A stretch of 64,000 nucleotides of DNA from Galerina marginata. Its lineage: Eukaryota; Basidiomycota; Agaricomycetes; Agaricales; Galerinaceae. Location of the stretch: contig JAECYW010000027.1 of the NCBI GenBank assembly GCA_023014335.1, positions 1 to 64,000 on the forward strand, given 5' to 3'. Below, piece by piece: positions 34,966-46,880 of this stretch. Within the stretch, counting starts at the first letter, position 1. The number at the start of each line of letters is the position of its first letter. The notes under the pieces are model-generated. The model made no database searches and was not told the origin of the DNA. It saw only the letters and a list, made by a program, of their open reading frames with translations. Position numbers and translations under genes: made by a program.

Positions 34966-35711
34966 TCAATCCTTGTTCAACCCACTTCCAAGATTGGCAT
35001 ACGAAAGCAGCTCTTCCCTTGTCGAAAAGCGGTATCGACTCTTTGCAGGTACGAAATCATCTTCTCCGAGGATCAGGAACACCAGGATATTTCGAAGAGA
35101 GCACAAACTTACCTGGCTGGAATGGCGGACGACTTTGAGTCGCTGCAGCCGCGATATTCTTAAATGAGGCATCAGTTTTCCAGAGTACGGCGGAGTTGTT
35201 TTGAAGCGGCGATGTATCCCGGGAGCGAGCTTTATTCATGAGACCAAGTTCGACAAGTCCAGGAACCGAAGGCACTCGAGCAGGATGGTCTTGTCCCAAG
35301 TTTCCAGCTGCTATAGGCGCCAATTTCAAAGCTGGATCAAAATATACGGTCTCTCGGACTTCTCCCCTAGTCATGCCTACCCTCGCACCGTTCGTGTTCA
35401 AGTCAGTTGTCATAAGAGCTGATCGTGGCAAACGATCATAGACGACATCAACCTGAGATTTAGCCACTCTGTGAAAGTAAATGCGATAAGCTCAAGCCAA
35501 GGTTCGAAATAACGAAACCGTACATTCTAGACGTGCAGACACTCTCGTGAACCCACAATGTACCAGAAAGCTCGACCTGAGAGCGCGAATCAGGGGACCA
35601 AAACAGGGTGTGGCACCATTTACACCGAGCCACCTGAGGGGGCCGAGAGGATTTTGGCTCGCGAACTGGAGAGCTATCTGGGCTGTGAACGATGGAGAAA
35701 CTCGATATCAT
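34966..35711 (-). CDS. Hypothetical protein (about 215 aa, 3 exons)
   Basis: The start codon at 35711 opens MISSFSIVHSP. Exon 1 ends at a GTACGG donor. Exon 2 (about 35467-35118) runs from VAKSQVDVVYDRL to SRPPFQP and ends in a GTAAGT donor. Exon 3 reads DDFVPAKSRYRF and ends GLNKD-stop at 34966. Both junctions keep the frame. Visible features are one CxxC (RCKWCHTLF) in a Ser/Pro-rich N-terminal part and a soluble middle. There is no signal peptide or membrane helix. I do not recognise the family. The long open exon with matching donors supports a real gene, but the model is unconfirmed. Confidence 0.5.
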
Positions 35712-37331
35712 GGCGGCCTTGGCTGAGATAACGGAAAATCTTGAAAGTGTGCGTTGGCGACGTCGATGTTCTGGTCAAGAAGCTGTGTTTGGTTTTCTTA
35801 GCTGCATGGCACGGAGGAGTGGCACTTGACCTCTGTGATTTGTTGCTTGTCCTTTCAGAGTGACCGTAACAATCGGTCATGTCATAATTCCTTTGTTGTT
35901 GATTGAAAGAATAACAATCAATTCAGTTGTCTCCCGAGCGGTGAGGTATTGTTATCTTTGCGACTTAAAACGACTTTATGCTTCAGGTAAAGTAATCATT
36001 GCGTGGCAGTCAAGTGATTCGTTGGGATCAGGATCAGTAAGCGAAGGCCTGACGCCGACTTTCCTTGATCCCGCACGTCTTACCTAAGGAGAAAAATCAT
36101 TGAAAAATCACGCAGTAATTGAGGTTGTAAGAAGGGACTCTAATCGGTCGAATGTACTTGTATTGGGCAAGAAACATCGCCTATTCGTTCCTCGACATCA
36201 GTATTTGTGATCGTTAGGACCTCACTGGCGACGTTATGGCTCGTGGAGTATTGATTACCCGTTCGTGATTACGTTTGGGCAGTATCAATTCTGTTTAATG
36301 AAACCTGTTAACGCCCCGGGGGGCGATCGGGACCCACGTCACGGAACACGGCTGCGAGGGAGAAGTACAGCTTTTTACCTGATGGACCCGCAACTGCGCA
36401 TCTTTTATGTTCCTTACGTAGTTACGACAGCGTAATATTTGAAGGTTGCTGGCGAAGCTTATACGAAGACAGAGAAGGCCGGTTGGAGGAGATATTTGGG
36501 TCGAGAAGGATCGCAATAAATTGCGGGAGTGGGGTACGCCCTTCAGCTGCGGAGAACCGACCTGGTTCGTCGGATGCTCTGTTCCGTTTCCATGTTCTTA
36601 TCGGAAACCAGTGCTTGTGGGTCCAGTCGACTTGCTGCCCGCCGTAACACCATGATAGAAATGTAGCAGAGAAGGGACCTTTCATTTGTGATTCAAAGTG
36701 AACGAACCCCCGCATAAAACATTCAAGGCTTTGTCGATGCTACTTACAGAACACAACCTTGAGGACAAACTCGACTGATATCGGCGGTTAGGCTGTCTCC
36801 ATGAGGAATGATCGCTGTTGCTGACCCTGTCCTTCTCTAAACGACGGGTTTTAATTATATCCAACCAATAATGGTGGAAAGGAGACAAAATTTAGGCGAG
36901 TATCTCAGTGGACAACACGATTTCATTAGGAAATCAATTAAGAAGTTGGCAAGTGTGTCATGTCACGATGAGCGCGTATTTGTGCGAGGCGAAGTGGCCA
37001 GAAAACTCAGCTTAGGCTTTTGGGGGCAATCCTCTAAGTATCAACCTCGTCTGGGGAATAATAGAGGGATATCCGAGGTAACACTCATTTTCACTTCATC
37101 TCTTGAACCAGTTTACATAAGAAGGGGCGCAAGGGACGGCACTGGCGTAGATGACGAACGAACACATGACGGATTAGACCGGCAGAAACACGTGAGAAAC
37201 CGCGGTGGTTTGGTTCGCTGACGAGTTTTCCCACTGTCATAATCGTCCAGCAGCAAGTTTTGTGTGAAATAAGAAGCGAGGAGCTGCCAGAGCACTCCTC
37301 CCGTTTCTGAATCTCCTGCTGGACGATTGCG
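35712..37331. other. Intergenic, possible unrecognised exons on the minus strand
   Basis: Minus-strand frames at 36295-36715 (MRGFVHFESQMKG) and 36682-36888 are moderately long and could be exons of one gene, but I could not join them to a domain or a clean start and stop. The plus frame 36871-37221 is also unrecognised. The last part must contain the promoter of the zinc-cluster gene. Confidence 0.35.
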
Positions 37332-40300
37332 ATGCCCGCCGAACCTACGAAAGCAAAGCTCAAACGCCGGTCGAGCAGGAAGGATTTGGAGGAATATCGC
37401 TTTGATGGGTCTCACGGTCGAGAATTGGAGTTGAAGCGGAACAGAGGTATGCAGGCCGTTCATCGCTCTTCGAATGCCACATGGCCTCCTCCTGACGGTT
37501 TCTTTCATCTTGGGTTCTCCATCCAGGCGAGGTATGTGCCTCACTGTCGCCTCTGTGCCGTTTTGCTTAACTTCTTGCCCAATCGAATGTGTCATTTCAG
37601 GTTAGCTGTGCCGAATGTCGCAGGTATGCGATCATCGCACTTTTTTTTCTTACGACACGCGACTCATTTTCGCAAAGGTTGAAGATAAAATGCGACAAAC
37701 AAATCCCATGCCAATCATGCCAGGTGCGTTCTCCCTCAATCGTGGCGCAAAATCACGCAAATAACGGTCTTATCGTGCAGCGGCGGGGATGTGCAGCGCT
37801 TTGTCCCAATGGTGAGTCAATTCCGCGATTTCGCGTCTTCTTGTTGCTAAACTTCGGATAGGCAGCCTTTCTACTGGTCAAGGGACCCGGTATCCGCTAA
37901 CTTTATCATCCCTTGAGATCCGTAAACTCATAGCCGCTTCATAGATTCGTCCTAGCTGCCACGGAGCACCTCCATCGGCGGATAGCTCGCCTCAGCGGTC
38001 GGATTAGATTACTCGAAGATGCGCTGTCAACAATTCAGGCTAAACATTCTTCGGAACCGCACCCGCTACTCCACGAGGATTTGATCCACGTTGATGAGCA
38101 AGAGGGCGAAGGTGATGGAGCTGCAGAGGAAGGAACAGCTCAGGCTCCGCAGACGAGCGACGCGTTGGATGCTTTTGGCACGTTGTCGATATCGGAGCAT
38201 GGCATTTCGAGGTTCTTTGGACCTACGGGTGGTTCAGAAGTACGTCTTCCTTTATATTGCCGTCGATTACCGATACTGATCGATCTGATTGACAGAGTCT
38301 GCTCTTGGTATGTTCCTCCCTGCGATTTCAGCCTCCATTTGACGATTCTATCCCACAGGCAAACCTCGACTCTGACCATCCTTCACCCGAAAGCAGTCAT
38401 ACGCCTGAACACACCACGAGTCCTACCACGATAGGAGATCTATCTTTATTTTCGCAGTCATTTCCATTCACACCCATGGGCCAGCCTGCTGACGTTCAGG
38501 AGCTTATTGAGACACATCTCCCACCTTTTGATCGTACTCTTGCCCTTTGCGAGGCGTATTTCGACCAAGTCTCGTGGATATTCCGTGGGGTCACGCGTGT
38601 CCAGCTCATCGAGGACATGCTGCCCGTCATCTACAAGAGGAAGGCAGCCCCAGTCGGAGAGGACTATAGTGGACCTCACGACCTTGCTCTTCTCTTCGTC
38701 ATTCTCGCCATGGGTGCCATTTTGGGACAAGAGCCTTCCAATTCGCTTGGAGAACACTTCCACCAAATATCGCGGGCCGCTATTTCGCTCCAGCCAGTTC
38801 TGGAGAAGCCTTCGATCGTCACGATTCAGGCCCTGCACCTCATGAGCATTTACAATGCGATGAGCGGAAGTGATCTGAAGAGCGAAACCAGTATGGAAAT
38901 GACCTGGTCGCTTATCACCCTGGCAGCTCACTTATCGCAGACGGTATGTCAGATTTCGTCTCATCATCGTGCTCGACTTACCGATTATTTATAGATTGGT
39001 CTTCGTGAGCCTCTTTCGTAACGTCTTCATTGAAAATATTCATGCCGTTTATAGATCGCGATAGTGCTCGTTGGGGTCTAACGCCAAAAATGGTTCAAAG
39101 ACGCCGCATTCTTTTCTGGGACCTCTTCGTCGCGGATGTTTGGCAGGTAATATTGAATCTCTTGATTCCTTTTTGTCCTATTCATACCTTTCAAAGAGCT
39201 TGAACACGGGTCGTCCACCCTCGTTTTCTTTAGCTTATATCGACTGTAGTTATCCTCAGTATGGAGCGGATGACGGATTCGGCTCGTCTTGTAAGATTTC
39301 CTCTTCATCTTTAATTCCCAGCTCACGACATTTCCTAGTCGAAGTTTGGCAATGTCGGTTTGCCGCAGAATGTGTGGCAGACGTTACTTCGCGTACCTTA
39401 ACCGCTGAAGCACCGTCTTATGCTACCATCATGGAACTCGACCGGAAAGTCCGCGATTTTCCTCTGCCAGAAGGAATCTCTACTTCTCCAGACGACCTCA
39501 GCGCGTCCTTCCAACGATGTGTTCTCGACCATATTCGAGAAACTGGTGCGTATCTATCCATTTTTAACCCATGAATTTGATTAATATCGTCATACAGTTC
39601 TCATGTACATTCATCGCAGTTTTTTTGCACAGGCTATCATCGAACACCCTGTCAACCCGCTGAAGAGTTCGTACGCTCCGTCGTTCTTGGCTGCTTATCG
39701 GGCGTCTTCCACTATCTTGAAGTCCGTCCGTGAGCAGTTCAATGTTTGGCCTAATTCGTGCGCGCGATTTTGGACCATGTGGACATTTGCTTTCTCGGCG
39801 GCGGTGAGTCTCTGCAAGATTTTTCTTTGTTGAACGTTAGGCCAACTCCTCAACTCCATATATAGGTCGTTTTTGGAACTGTGGTCACGCGTGGTCCTCG
39901 TTCCCCTTTGGCTCAATCGGCCATGGCTGAATTGGACCAAGCCTGCGTTTTATTCTCAAAGGCGTCTGTTTATAGCATCAGGGCCACAAAAGCATTGGTT
40001 AGTAAAGCCATAATCCTTCTTTGTCGTCGACCTGTAGCTTAAATTTTCATCTGTTCGTTATCTAAACAGCCTATTCTGACGAAACTGAGCGAAAAAGCCC
40101 GGTGTGCGCTTTCGGCAGCCCAGAATGATCCCGCCCCAACCTCAGGCGACAAGGGCGGCATCCATTGGAACATTAAGCAAGAAGTCACTGAAGACGAACT
40201 CTCCATCTTCGCTGGTCACACCCGCTTTATTTCCGCCAAACGGGCAGTGGATTCAACCAACCCTTCTCCTCCGCATTCCGCTCGATTCGAGCCCAGTCCC

Positions 40301-41059
40301 CCGCTATATCCGCCCTCCCACCAACAAATTCATCCGCCTGAGGTGCCTCCCATCGGAGACTCGCGTCACCATTTGGGGGTGCCGGGTGACTACCACCCGC
40401 CTTCAGGGATCGCCATGTCCGATTCGTCGTCCAGTACGGGTTCAAGAAGTTGGGCGACGCCAGTATCGTTACCATCCTCCGACCACTATATGTCAGCGCC
40501 GACGGATAACGTACATTATTCGTATGCGCCGGAGCACAGGGACCATAATCACGGAGCCTCTACTTCCAGCGATACGTATGGATGGACAAACCATCCTCGC
40601 CAGCAGCTTGCCCACCGCACCTCCATGCCTGACATTCCATCGTCGTATCAGAATCAACCTGAGATTTACCACACCTCGGAGCCTCGCCACCAGCAATATA
40701 ATATGCACGCAGCCCATCTCAATTCCCTAGACCTCCATCCACCACCCCCTAACACGCACTACGCCGCTCAGTATCCTCATCATGGCGGTTCTCAAATTCA
40801 CGCTGATACCCGTCATCATGATGATTCTCGACTTCCCCCTCAGCATCTACCGCCGTTGTCTCAAAGACATGACCATCATTCTACATATCAGATATACAGC
40901 GACAGCGCGTCCAATTTCCATCCTCACGCTGGCGCTGGCGCTCCTCCGAATATGGACCTTGCAGATCTTGGTCTCGCCTCCCGTGATTCAAGGCTAGATG
41001 AGAGATGGAGCTCGTTCATGGCGGATTCGGGGTTGCTGGAGGATTTCCGAGGGCGTTGA
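37332..41059 (+). CDS. Zn(II)2Cys6 fungal transcription factor
   Basis: This is a multi-exon gene starting MPAEPTKAKLKRR. The zinc cluster is spread over five pieces: exon 1 (37332-37446), a 5-nt microexon (37527-37531), then 37601-37623, 37678-37723 and 37781-37811. They give RGEVSCAECRR, LKIKCDKQIPCQSCQ and RRGCAALCPNG, all six Cys present. Next come GSLSTGQGTRFV, a coiled-coil-like linker (EHLHRRIARLSGRIRLLED) and an acidic stretch. The fungal-specific regulatory domain (about 38470-39960) includes LALCEAYFDQVSWIF, IGLHRDSARWGL and RRRILFWDLFVADVWQ. The tail is His/Ser/Pro-rich and ends at 41059. It is probably a nuclear sequence-specific regulator; the conserved RNRGE..SCAECRRLKIKCDK head is typical of an agaricomycete orthologue group. 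Target genes are unknown. Confidence 0.85.
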
Positions 41060-41663
41060 CTGTCTTTTAAAACACGAAGTATCTGTATCGATAGATCTAA
41101 TTTTCCGTCCAAATGTTATCATTCAGTATCTATTAACTGTTGTATCTACATTCGTTTTTTTCTGTGTTACTTAAGTAGCTTAAATTATCGATAGCACTAG
41201 TTTCGTCCTTTACCGTTTATTCGTTGGTGTTTGTTCAAAGCCAGCAACCTCACAAAATAATGGAAGCTACTCGACCAACACTCTTCGAGAGTGTTAAAGG
41301 CAAGACGAACAAGAACGCAGGTCTGTGGACAAGTTAAGTATGATATATCCTATTTACATCTGAGAGAAGAATGTCAAAAGTACGAGTAGCAGGACTTAAA
41401 ACGCGTCGGGGAGCACGGTTCTTCGTTGGAGGTGCATCCTACTCCTCATCTTTCTATAGTACACAATGGTCAGTTCTTCGTGGATCATTTCGCAATATTC
41501 TCTGCTCTTCGGAATGTTTCCTTCATGCTAGAAGCACGCCATTAGCGACGCCGAGACGGCCCAATATCAGGGTTCGGCGGTTTAGAGCAAAAATTGGGGA
41601 GTGGCAGTATACAGAAAGGCTAAAATGTAAACGAATTTATTGCTGTTTATTGTAAATAACATG
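41060..41663. other. Intergenic between converging genes
   Basis: This is the 3' flank shared by the zinc-cluster gene (plus) and the kinase-like gene (minus). It is AT-rich after 41080. The frame at 41371-41655 has no domain. Confidence 0.4.
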
Positions 41664-42897
41664 CTAGGTCGGAAACATCTCCATCCTTGCATGTCCAACG
41701 ATAGGATCCCCATTGCCAACCAGCATCTCTACCTCCTTTTCGGTCCAACCCCTCTGCTTCGCTGTCTCACCTACCATGCACATGATTCTTCGACTCCACG
41801 TTGAATTTTCCCTCTCTGAATCATCATCGATTACCTCGAGAACATCGATCCCAACACCTCCGACAAGCTCGCTCAAAGGATATGCTCCCGAGAACTCCCA
41901 ATCCAAAACCGCCCTTACTTGCGAACCTTGCATCATGATATTCCGACCATTGAAATCGCCGTGCACCAACACGAATGGTTCATCGGCAGCTACGTAACTT
42001 TTCTCCAGTTGTTCCCTTTTCGCTCGCAGTTGGTGTATGAAATCTTGCAGAGATGTGTCGGTGAAAAGATCAAAATCGATGTCGGATGCAGGAGCGTGGT
42101 TGTAGTAATAGATTTCTTTATCGTAGCAGGCGAGCACGTAGTCCTTGGTACTGTTGTATGGGCCTATATCATAGCATTCTCGCGAATGAAATTTGGCCTA
42201 TCCATTGAGATCAGTCGCCAGAAAATGGACAGGGGGTTAAATACTAACTCGTCCTTTGAAGAGCTTGCTTCCCTCCACAGTAGGTCCCAGTAAAGCGCCC
42301 GCGTCACCTGTAAAACTTCCGATTTGGTCGAAACGGATCTCTCCCATATTCACGATAATGTCAGCTAAATGTTGTGCGACCTGTCGTTTTTCGTCCTCGG
42401 TGTAGCCGTTCCACGAGGAACTCAAAGGAATTCCATCGATATATTCTTGAGCGATGAAGGAAGACGGCATCTCGGAAGAAAAAGCGTACACTTCGGGGAC
42501 AGGGATATCGGGGCAGCGTGAAGAGATCATCGAGATACAGTTAACCTCGTTCATGACCTGGTAAGGGAAAAGAGTATCTCTCTTCGGCAACCGGATCACG
42601 AAGGGCTTTATGACATTGAAATCGCTCGAATCAGTCTGCTAGATATTGTGCAGTCAGAGCAGTCAGAGTCAAACTTTATTCGCAGCAATGCAGAAAGCTT
42701 ACTGGAGATATCAAGAATACTTCATTGTAGCCACCTTCCCCTAGCTTCACGGTTTTCAATCCTGGATCTTCACTGCCATGCAGTCGGTTCGCCTGAGTCG
42801 GGATCACGCTCCTCAGTGCACTTCTGAGGATATCCGGTGGTATCCGATTAATAGAAAACTTTAGGATGGGTGTCGCAATGTTCGGTGCAAAATCCAT
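41664..42897 (-). CDS. Aminoglycoside phosphotransferase (APH)-family kinase-like protein
   Basis: Three exons. Exon 1 starts at 42897 (MDFAPNIATP) and ends at a GTAAGC donor after LISP. Exon 2 starts TDSSDFNVIKPFVIRLP and ends KGR at about 42238. Exon 3 starts AKFHSRECYDIG and stops at 41664. Motifs follow the APH fold: a Gly loop-like LGEGGYNEVF, a nucleotide-site FVIRLPK, the hinge FIAQEYIDG, the catalytic loop VLVHGDFNGRNIMM (HGD-x4-N) and the metal-binding VLDWEF. The length of about 350 residues is usual. Fungal genomes hold many such genes. They phosphorylate small molecules or are of unknown substrate, and drug resistance should not be assumed. It appears intact. Confidence 0.85.
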
Positions 42898-44001
42898 TCT
42901 TGCTATAGACTTGACGTTGTGAGTCGTCGGTATGTATTATCATCTTATCATTCTAAGAAGAAAGAACGAAACTGTGCGGAGCTGGTGGCAGTGGTATGAT
43001 CAAAATTGGATCAGAACCGACGGATGTGGATTGTCGCTATTTGGTTTAAACGCCAAAGCCATTGGTCCTGTCGGCCGCGTGTTCCTGACAACGTTTCGAT
43101 AATCTCGACGTCGATTCGGAGTCTGGAGGGCACTTCCTTGGACAATTCCTAGAATCTGGCGCCAGGAGTTACATATTCTGATAGACTGGATCTACGACTG
43201 ATGCTCTTATCAAGCTCTTCAGAAGTCGTCCACCACCACCACCACCACCACCACCGTCAATCAGTTTTCTTACGATTTCGAATCACCATTTGCAGACCTT
43301 ATCTACTCCGAGCGACGGTCGAGCTTTAGGAATAATAATGTCTGGTTGCTTCCGATTGGTAGCCTCAGCTAAACTCAACACCTCCTCTCGACAACGAGAC
43401 TCTTACGAGAGCGTCTTGCTAGGACCTGCCTTGACAATCTGGAGAATCAGGTGCTTAGATGCGCTTGAAACTTTCTATTCGCCTCTTCTACTTTGCTGCT
43501 TGGACTGGTTGGCGCATGCGGACGGCTTGCCCTCCTGAACGTTCAGATCTTGGGGTCATTATACTTACGCCCTTGTGGCGTACCACCTGACTGTGTAGTA
43601 CCTATTGCTCTGCGACTCGGATGGGTAGATTCGCATGCCTAGATGTCCTGCTTTCTTTTCCCTCTCGCTGAGCGACTGGTGTGTAAATGCCCGACCGGTG
43701 TACTCTGTTCAACAAGGTACAGCACCGTGAATTTCTTACTGGAGTACAGCTGATTTACAGCGAAGTTGGACTAACGTACAGTACTACAGTTAAGAAAAAA
43801 TGGCTTGTTTTAATGACGTTCGACCGATTTCCATGTGGATATTAACTGATTGACTGACGTTGATCCTTTTTACTTCTGACCTGAAGTGTTATGATTACTC
43901 CGCCTTTCCCCGCCTTCACTGGGATAGTGCCTGGCTTGGCGGAGCAGTTTGAAGGCGGCAGGTTTTTACGAGAATTCTCCCGACTGGCGGCATAGAAAAT
44001 G
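42898..44001. other. Intergenic with a trinucleotide run
   Basis: About 1.1 kb with no gene recognised. A (CAC)n run of about 8-9 units lies at 43230-43255. The frame at 43290-43538 has no domain. Confidence 0.45.
43230..43255. repeat. (CAC)n microsatellite
   Basis: An uninterrupted run of CAC/CCA triplets in non-coding DNA upstream of the kinase-like gene. Confidence 0.85.
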
Positions 44002-44007
44002 TATAAA
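44002..44007 (+). promoter_or_regulatory. TATA box of the second secreted protein gene
   Basis: TATAAA within gtataaatac, about 134 nt upstream of the ATG at 44141, leaving room for a short leader. Confidence 0.5.
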
Positions 44008-44140
44008 TACCTGTCCTGCTGGAGTTTTTCACTCGACACCTCTTCCCAAAACAAGGTTAGCTTCTTTCCGATCCTCTAGTTCACGTTCAACTAAACACAC
44101 TTTTTTCATTGTTTCAAAGCGACGGCATTAAATCACCATC

Positions 44141-44511
44141 ATGCACTTCAACATTGTTTTCCTTTCCACCGCTCTCCTCGCTTCCAGCTCCCTGGCTCTG
44201 TCAGCGACAATTACAGGCTTCGGCGGGGCGGCCTGCACTGGTCCTGCGGACCTGAGTAGCGTACTGACTCTAAACGAATGCTTCATTTTCGGAAACCACT
44301 CGCAGAAGTCAATCAGCTATTCTGGTGTCACTAACGAAATCAAATTCTACATTTTTGGAAACTGCACCAATCCGAACTTGGTGTTTGGCGGCGGCTCTGG
44401 GTGTGCAACCGCACCTCAAGGGTAAGCCCTCTAAATGAATTTTTTTGATGGCATAGAACTAATGATTTTTATGGTGATAGATTTAATTGGGGGAGCGTTA
44501 TGGTCATTTAA
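44141..44511 (+). CDS. Small secreted protein (103 aa, 2 exons)
   Basis: Exon 1 is 44141-44421 and exon 2 is 44481-44511, with a 59-nt GT-AG intron. Exon 2 adds FNWGSVMVI and a stop in frame. The N-terminus is a signal peptide (MHFNIVFLSTALLASS) cleaved near ALS. The mature part of about 83 residues has four cysteines (AACTG, NECF, GNCT, SGCA) and is Gly/Asn/Ser-rich, suggesting two disulphides. It is unlike the 8-Cys protein at 14521 except in size and secretion signal. I do not recognise a named family and propose no function beyond an extracellular location. Confidence 0.75.
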
Positions 44512-45084
44512 ATCTAACGTCAAGTAAAACTGTTACCTTGAGATATATACATATGTAGCGTTGATGGAGGGTTTAATTATTACGAGTCGTAATCTTGGAA
44601 GACGGATGCAATGGACTACGTCTTGAGTGTTTCATAATCCGGTATTTACTAGGAAATACTGTTACATCTCGATACCCCATCTGATTACAGCCTTCTGATT
44701 CAGAGGAATCTCTACCTCGCGGCTGGATGTGTCACTTTGTGCGGAAGCGCCGTTCTATTTCTTCACTCTCCTACATCCGCAGAAGACATCAACAACAACT
44801 ACACAAACTTGGAAGACGATTTAATTTACATATTGATGTTTTTACAACCGCAAGCCGCAAACACCAAGATAATTCATGGTAAATTGTAAATTGTACCACC
44901 GAAAGCTACTACCGAAGATGAAACAAGAATACCTTGCTGAGGTCAGCGTCGCCTCCCTCGAGGTACCTCCAAAGCGTCGGTCTGACAGCGCCGTCGTTAG
45001 TACTGGCCGCATGAAGTTGGAAAAACTCGACGTCAGGAAGGCAGGCCATTCCTCAATTACCAGTTCTAAAGTGGCAGAATAAGG
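44512..45084. other. Intergenic
   Basis: AT-rich flank of the secreted-protein gene. The frame at 44876-45082 has no domain. Repeat R3a begins at about 45085. Confidence 0.4.
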
Positions 45085-45720
45085 TTGATTGCAGGATCGT
45101 TCAAAGAAACGTAGACAGTGTACGTAGGCACCGCATAATCCAGTGAAAAAGCGAATAAGGGATATGACGTGGCACGAGGGTCAACGGTCGTCGGGTCAGC
45201 GTAAGTTTCAAAGCCGGAGAGAATCTTGAGGGTTGAATGATGGTATGAGGAGCGGGTCTCGCCGTCGGACCAGGAACCTCCCGCTGGTGCTGAGGAAGAG
45301 GTCTAAATTCAAGCAGGCGGCAGGCGGAAGCAAAAGAAGCCCGAAATGCGACAATTGCGGGAGGAGACGGAGGCTATGTGGACTAACAGCGAGCCCAGCC
45401 CAGGAGCCATCTCTCCTCCTGCCCCTCCTTCTCGTCGTTCTTGCTCATGAGCTTTTACACAGCCCACATCCTTGCACACCAAAAGCCACACCCGCATCCC
45501 TCAAGACGCACACGCATAGGGTAGCTGCCATCAAACCCTCCGTCACGATCCTCAGCCTTCAACGTTCAACTCCAACCTTCCATGGTCAGGTTTTCGTCGA
45601 CCACTCCACGTTGGCAGTAGCTCTAGTATTGCATGCCCCGAGGACCGAGGACCACATCGTCTCTTTCGAGGTTCTAGGCGGCGTCAGCGCCGACGGTATA
45701 GGCCTGGGGTCAGGAAAATT
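45085..45720 (-). repeat. Dispersed repeat family, copy R3a (partial)
   Basis: This is a 3'-part copy of the family seen at R2 and R4, in inverse orientation. Its plus-strand start (gattgcaggatcgttcaaag) repeats at about 45765 (gattgctgaaccgttccaag) and 63042 (gattgctgagtcgattcaag). Two copies of the same end therefore stand head to tail here. Confidence 0.6.
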
Positions 45721-45744
45721 CGACGTCGCTCCAAAATGGCGGAG

Positions 45745-46880
45745 CACAACCCTTGATTGCTGAACCGTTCCAAGGAGGGTAGACGGCGTACGTAGGTTGT
45801 GGATAATCGAGTGAAAAGGCGGATAAGGGTTATGACGTGGACGAGGAGGGTCAGCTGTCGTTTGGGTTTGAACGTTGGAGAGAATGATGAGGACTGAATG
45901 GCGGTTCGAGCACCAGCTGTCGCAGTCGGACGAGGAACCTCATACGAAGGTCGAGCCGCAGGTACGCCCGCTCGTAGATAAACTGTTATTTGAGGAAAAC
46001 GTCCAAAATCGAGCAGGCGGGCAGGCGGAAGCACAATAAGCCCAAATGCGAAAGTTGAAGGAGGAGACGGCGGGTACGTGGACTTCGGTATACGAACCAC
46101 CATGGCCGACGATAGCTAGGTGAGACATCCTGGTGATCGAATAAATCCTCCTGCGCCAACAGTAAGGGTGGCTTCTTCTCCTCCATGCCAACCCGCCTCC
46201 TCCACCCAAATTTGCTCTTGCTCTAGCTCCTGCCCTTGGTCCTGGTCCTGGTCCTCACGTCCACGCCCAAACCGCATTCATCCTCCCTGTCTCCTGCCTT
46301 CCTTCAGTCGAGATTCTGCAGCATCACAGACGTCAGGATGTCCATCCCAACTGTCAGCTAAAACTTCGAAACTCCCAAGGTACGTTCGTCGTCGCCATGC
46401 TGGTAAGGTCGTCGGCGTGATAGATTGCACGAGTTCGAAATCTGATGATGAGAAAACCCGCGGGAAGATCAAGCTGCAGGCACAGCCAGCTGGCCAAAGT
46501 CTTGAAGTGATATTGAGTAACGAGATGGAACGAACTGTCGTTGACGAAAATGCGCCCGACACGCCAAATTTGAGGGAAAGGAAGACAGGTTGGTCGACTT
46601 TGATGTCTAAACCACTAAGGCCGCCGATGACGAGGATGATCGTCCGAAAGAAAGGAGGGCAGGAAATTGGTTTCGAGAACGCGAAAACCACCAAATCCAG
46701 GCACCATCGCGGGCCGGCGGTTCCGGTAAGCCCAGTCCAGGACCCGACTCCTCCTCCTCCGCTCTTGCTCGCCTAGCTTGTGAGCACGCCTTCTAGCCCA
46801 TGCACCCCAGGGCCCAGACGCACTTCTATCGTCGCCTAACATCAACAAATTTCCTATGGACTCCGCGCGCCTAGACTTCG
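45745..46880 (-). repeat. Dispersed repeat family, copy R3b (near complete)
   Basis: It runs, on the minus strand, from gtgctcacaagctaggcgag through cttaccggaaccgccggccc to the end segment around 45765. It aligns with R4 in order. Frames inside it (46120-46776, 45233-45763 and others) are shared only in short pieces with the other copies. Confidence 0.65.

Noticed and set aside
38305..38330. A 24-nt GT-AG segment in the zinc-cluster gene as an intron
   Set aside because: It is too short for fungal splicing and its length is a multiple of three, so it is read through in the model.
45233..46776. Plus-strand frames of 176 and 218 codons
   Set aside because: They lie inside repeat copies R3a and R3b, and the other copies break these frames.
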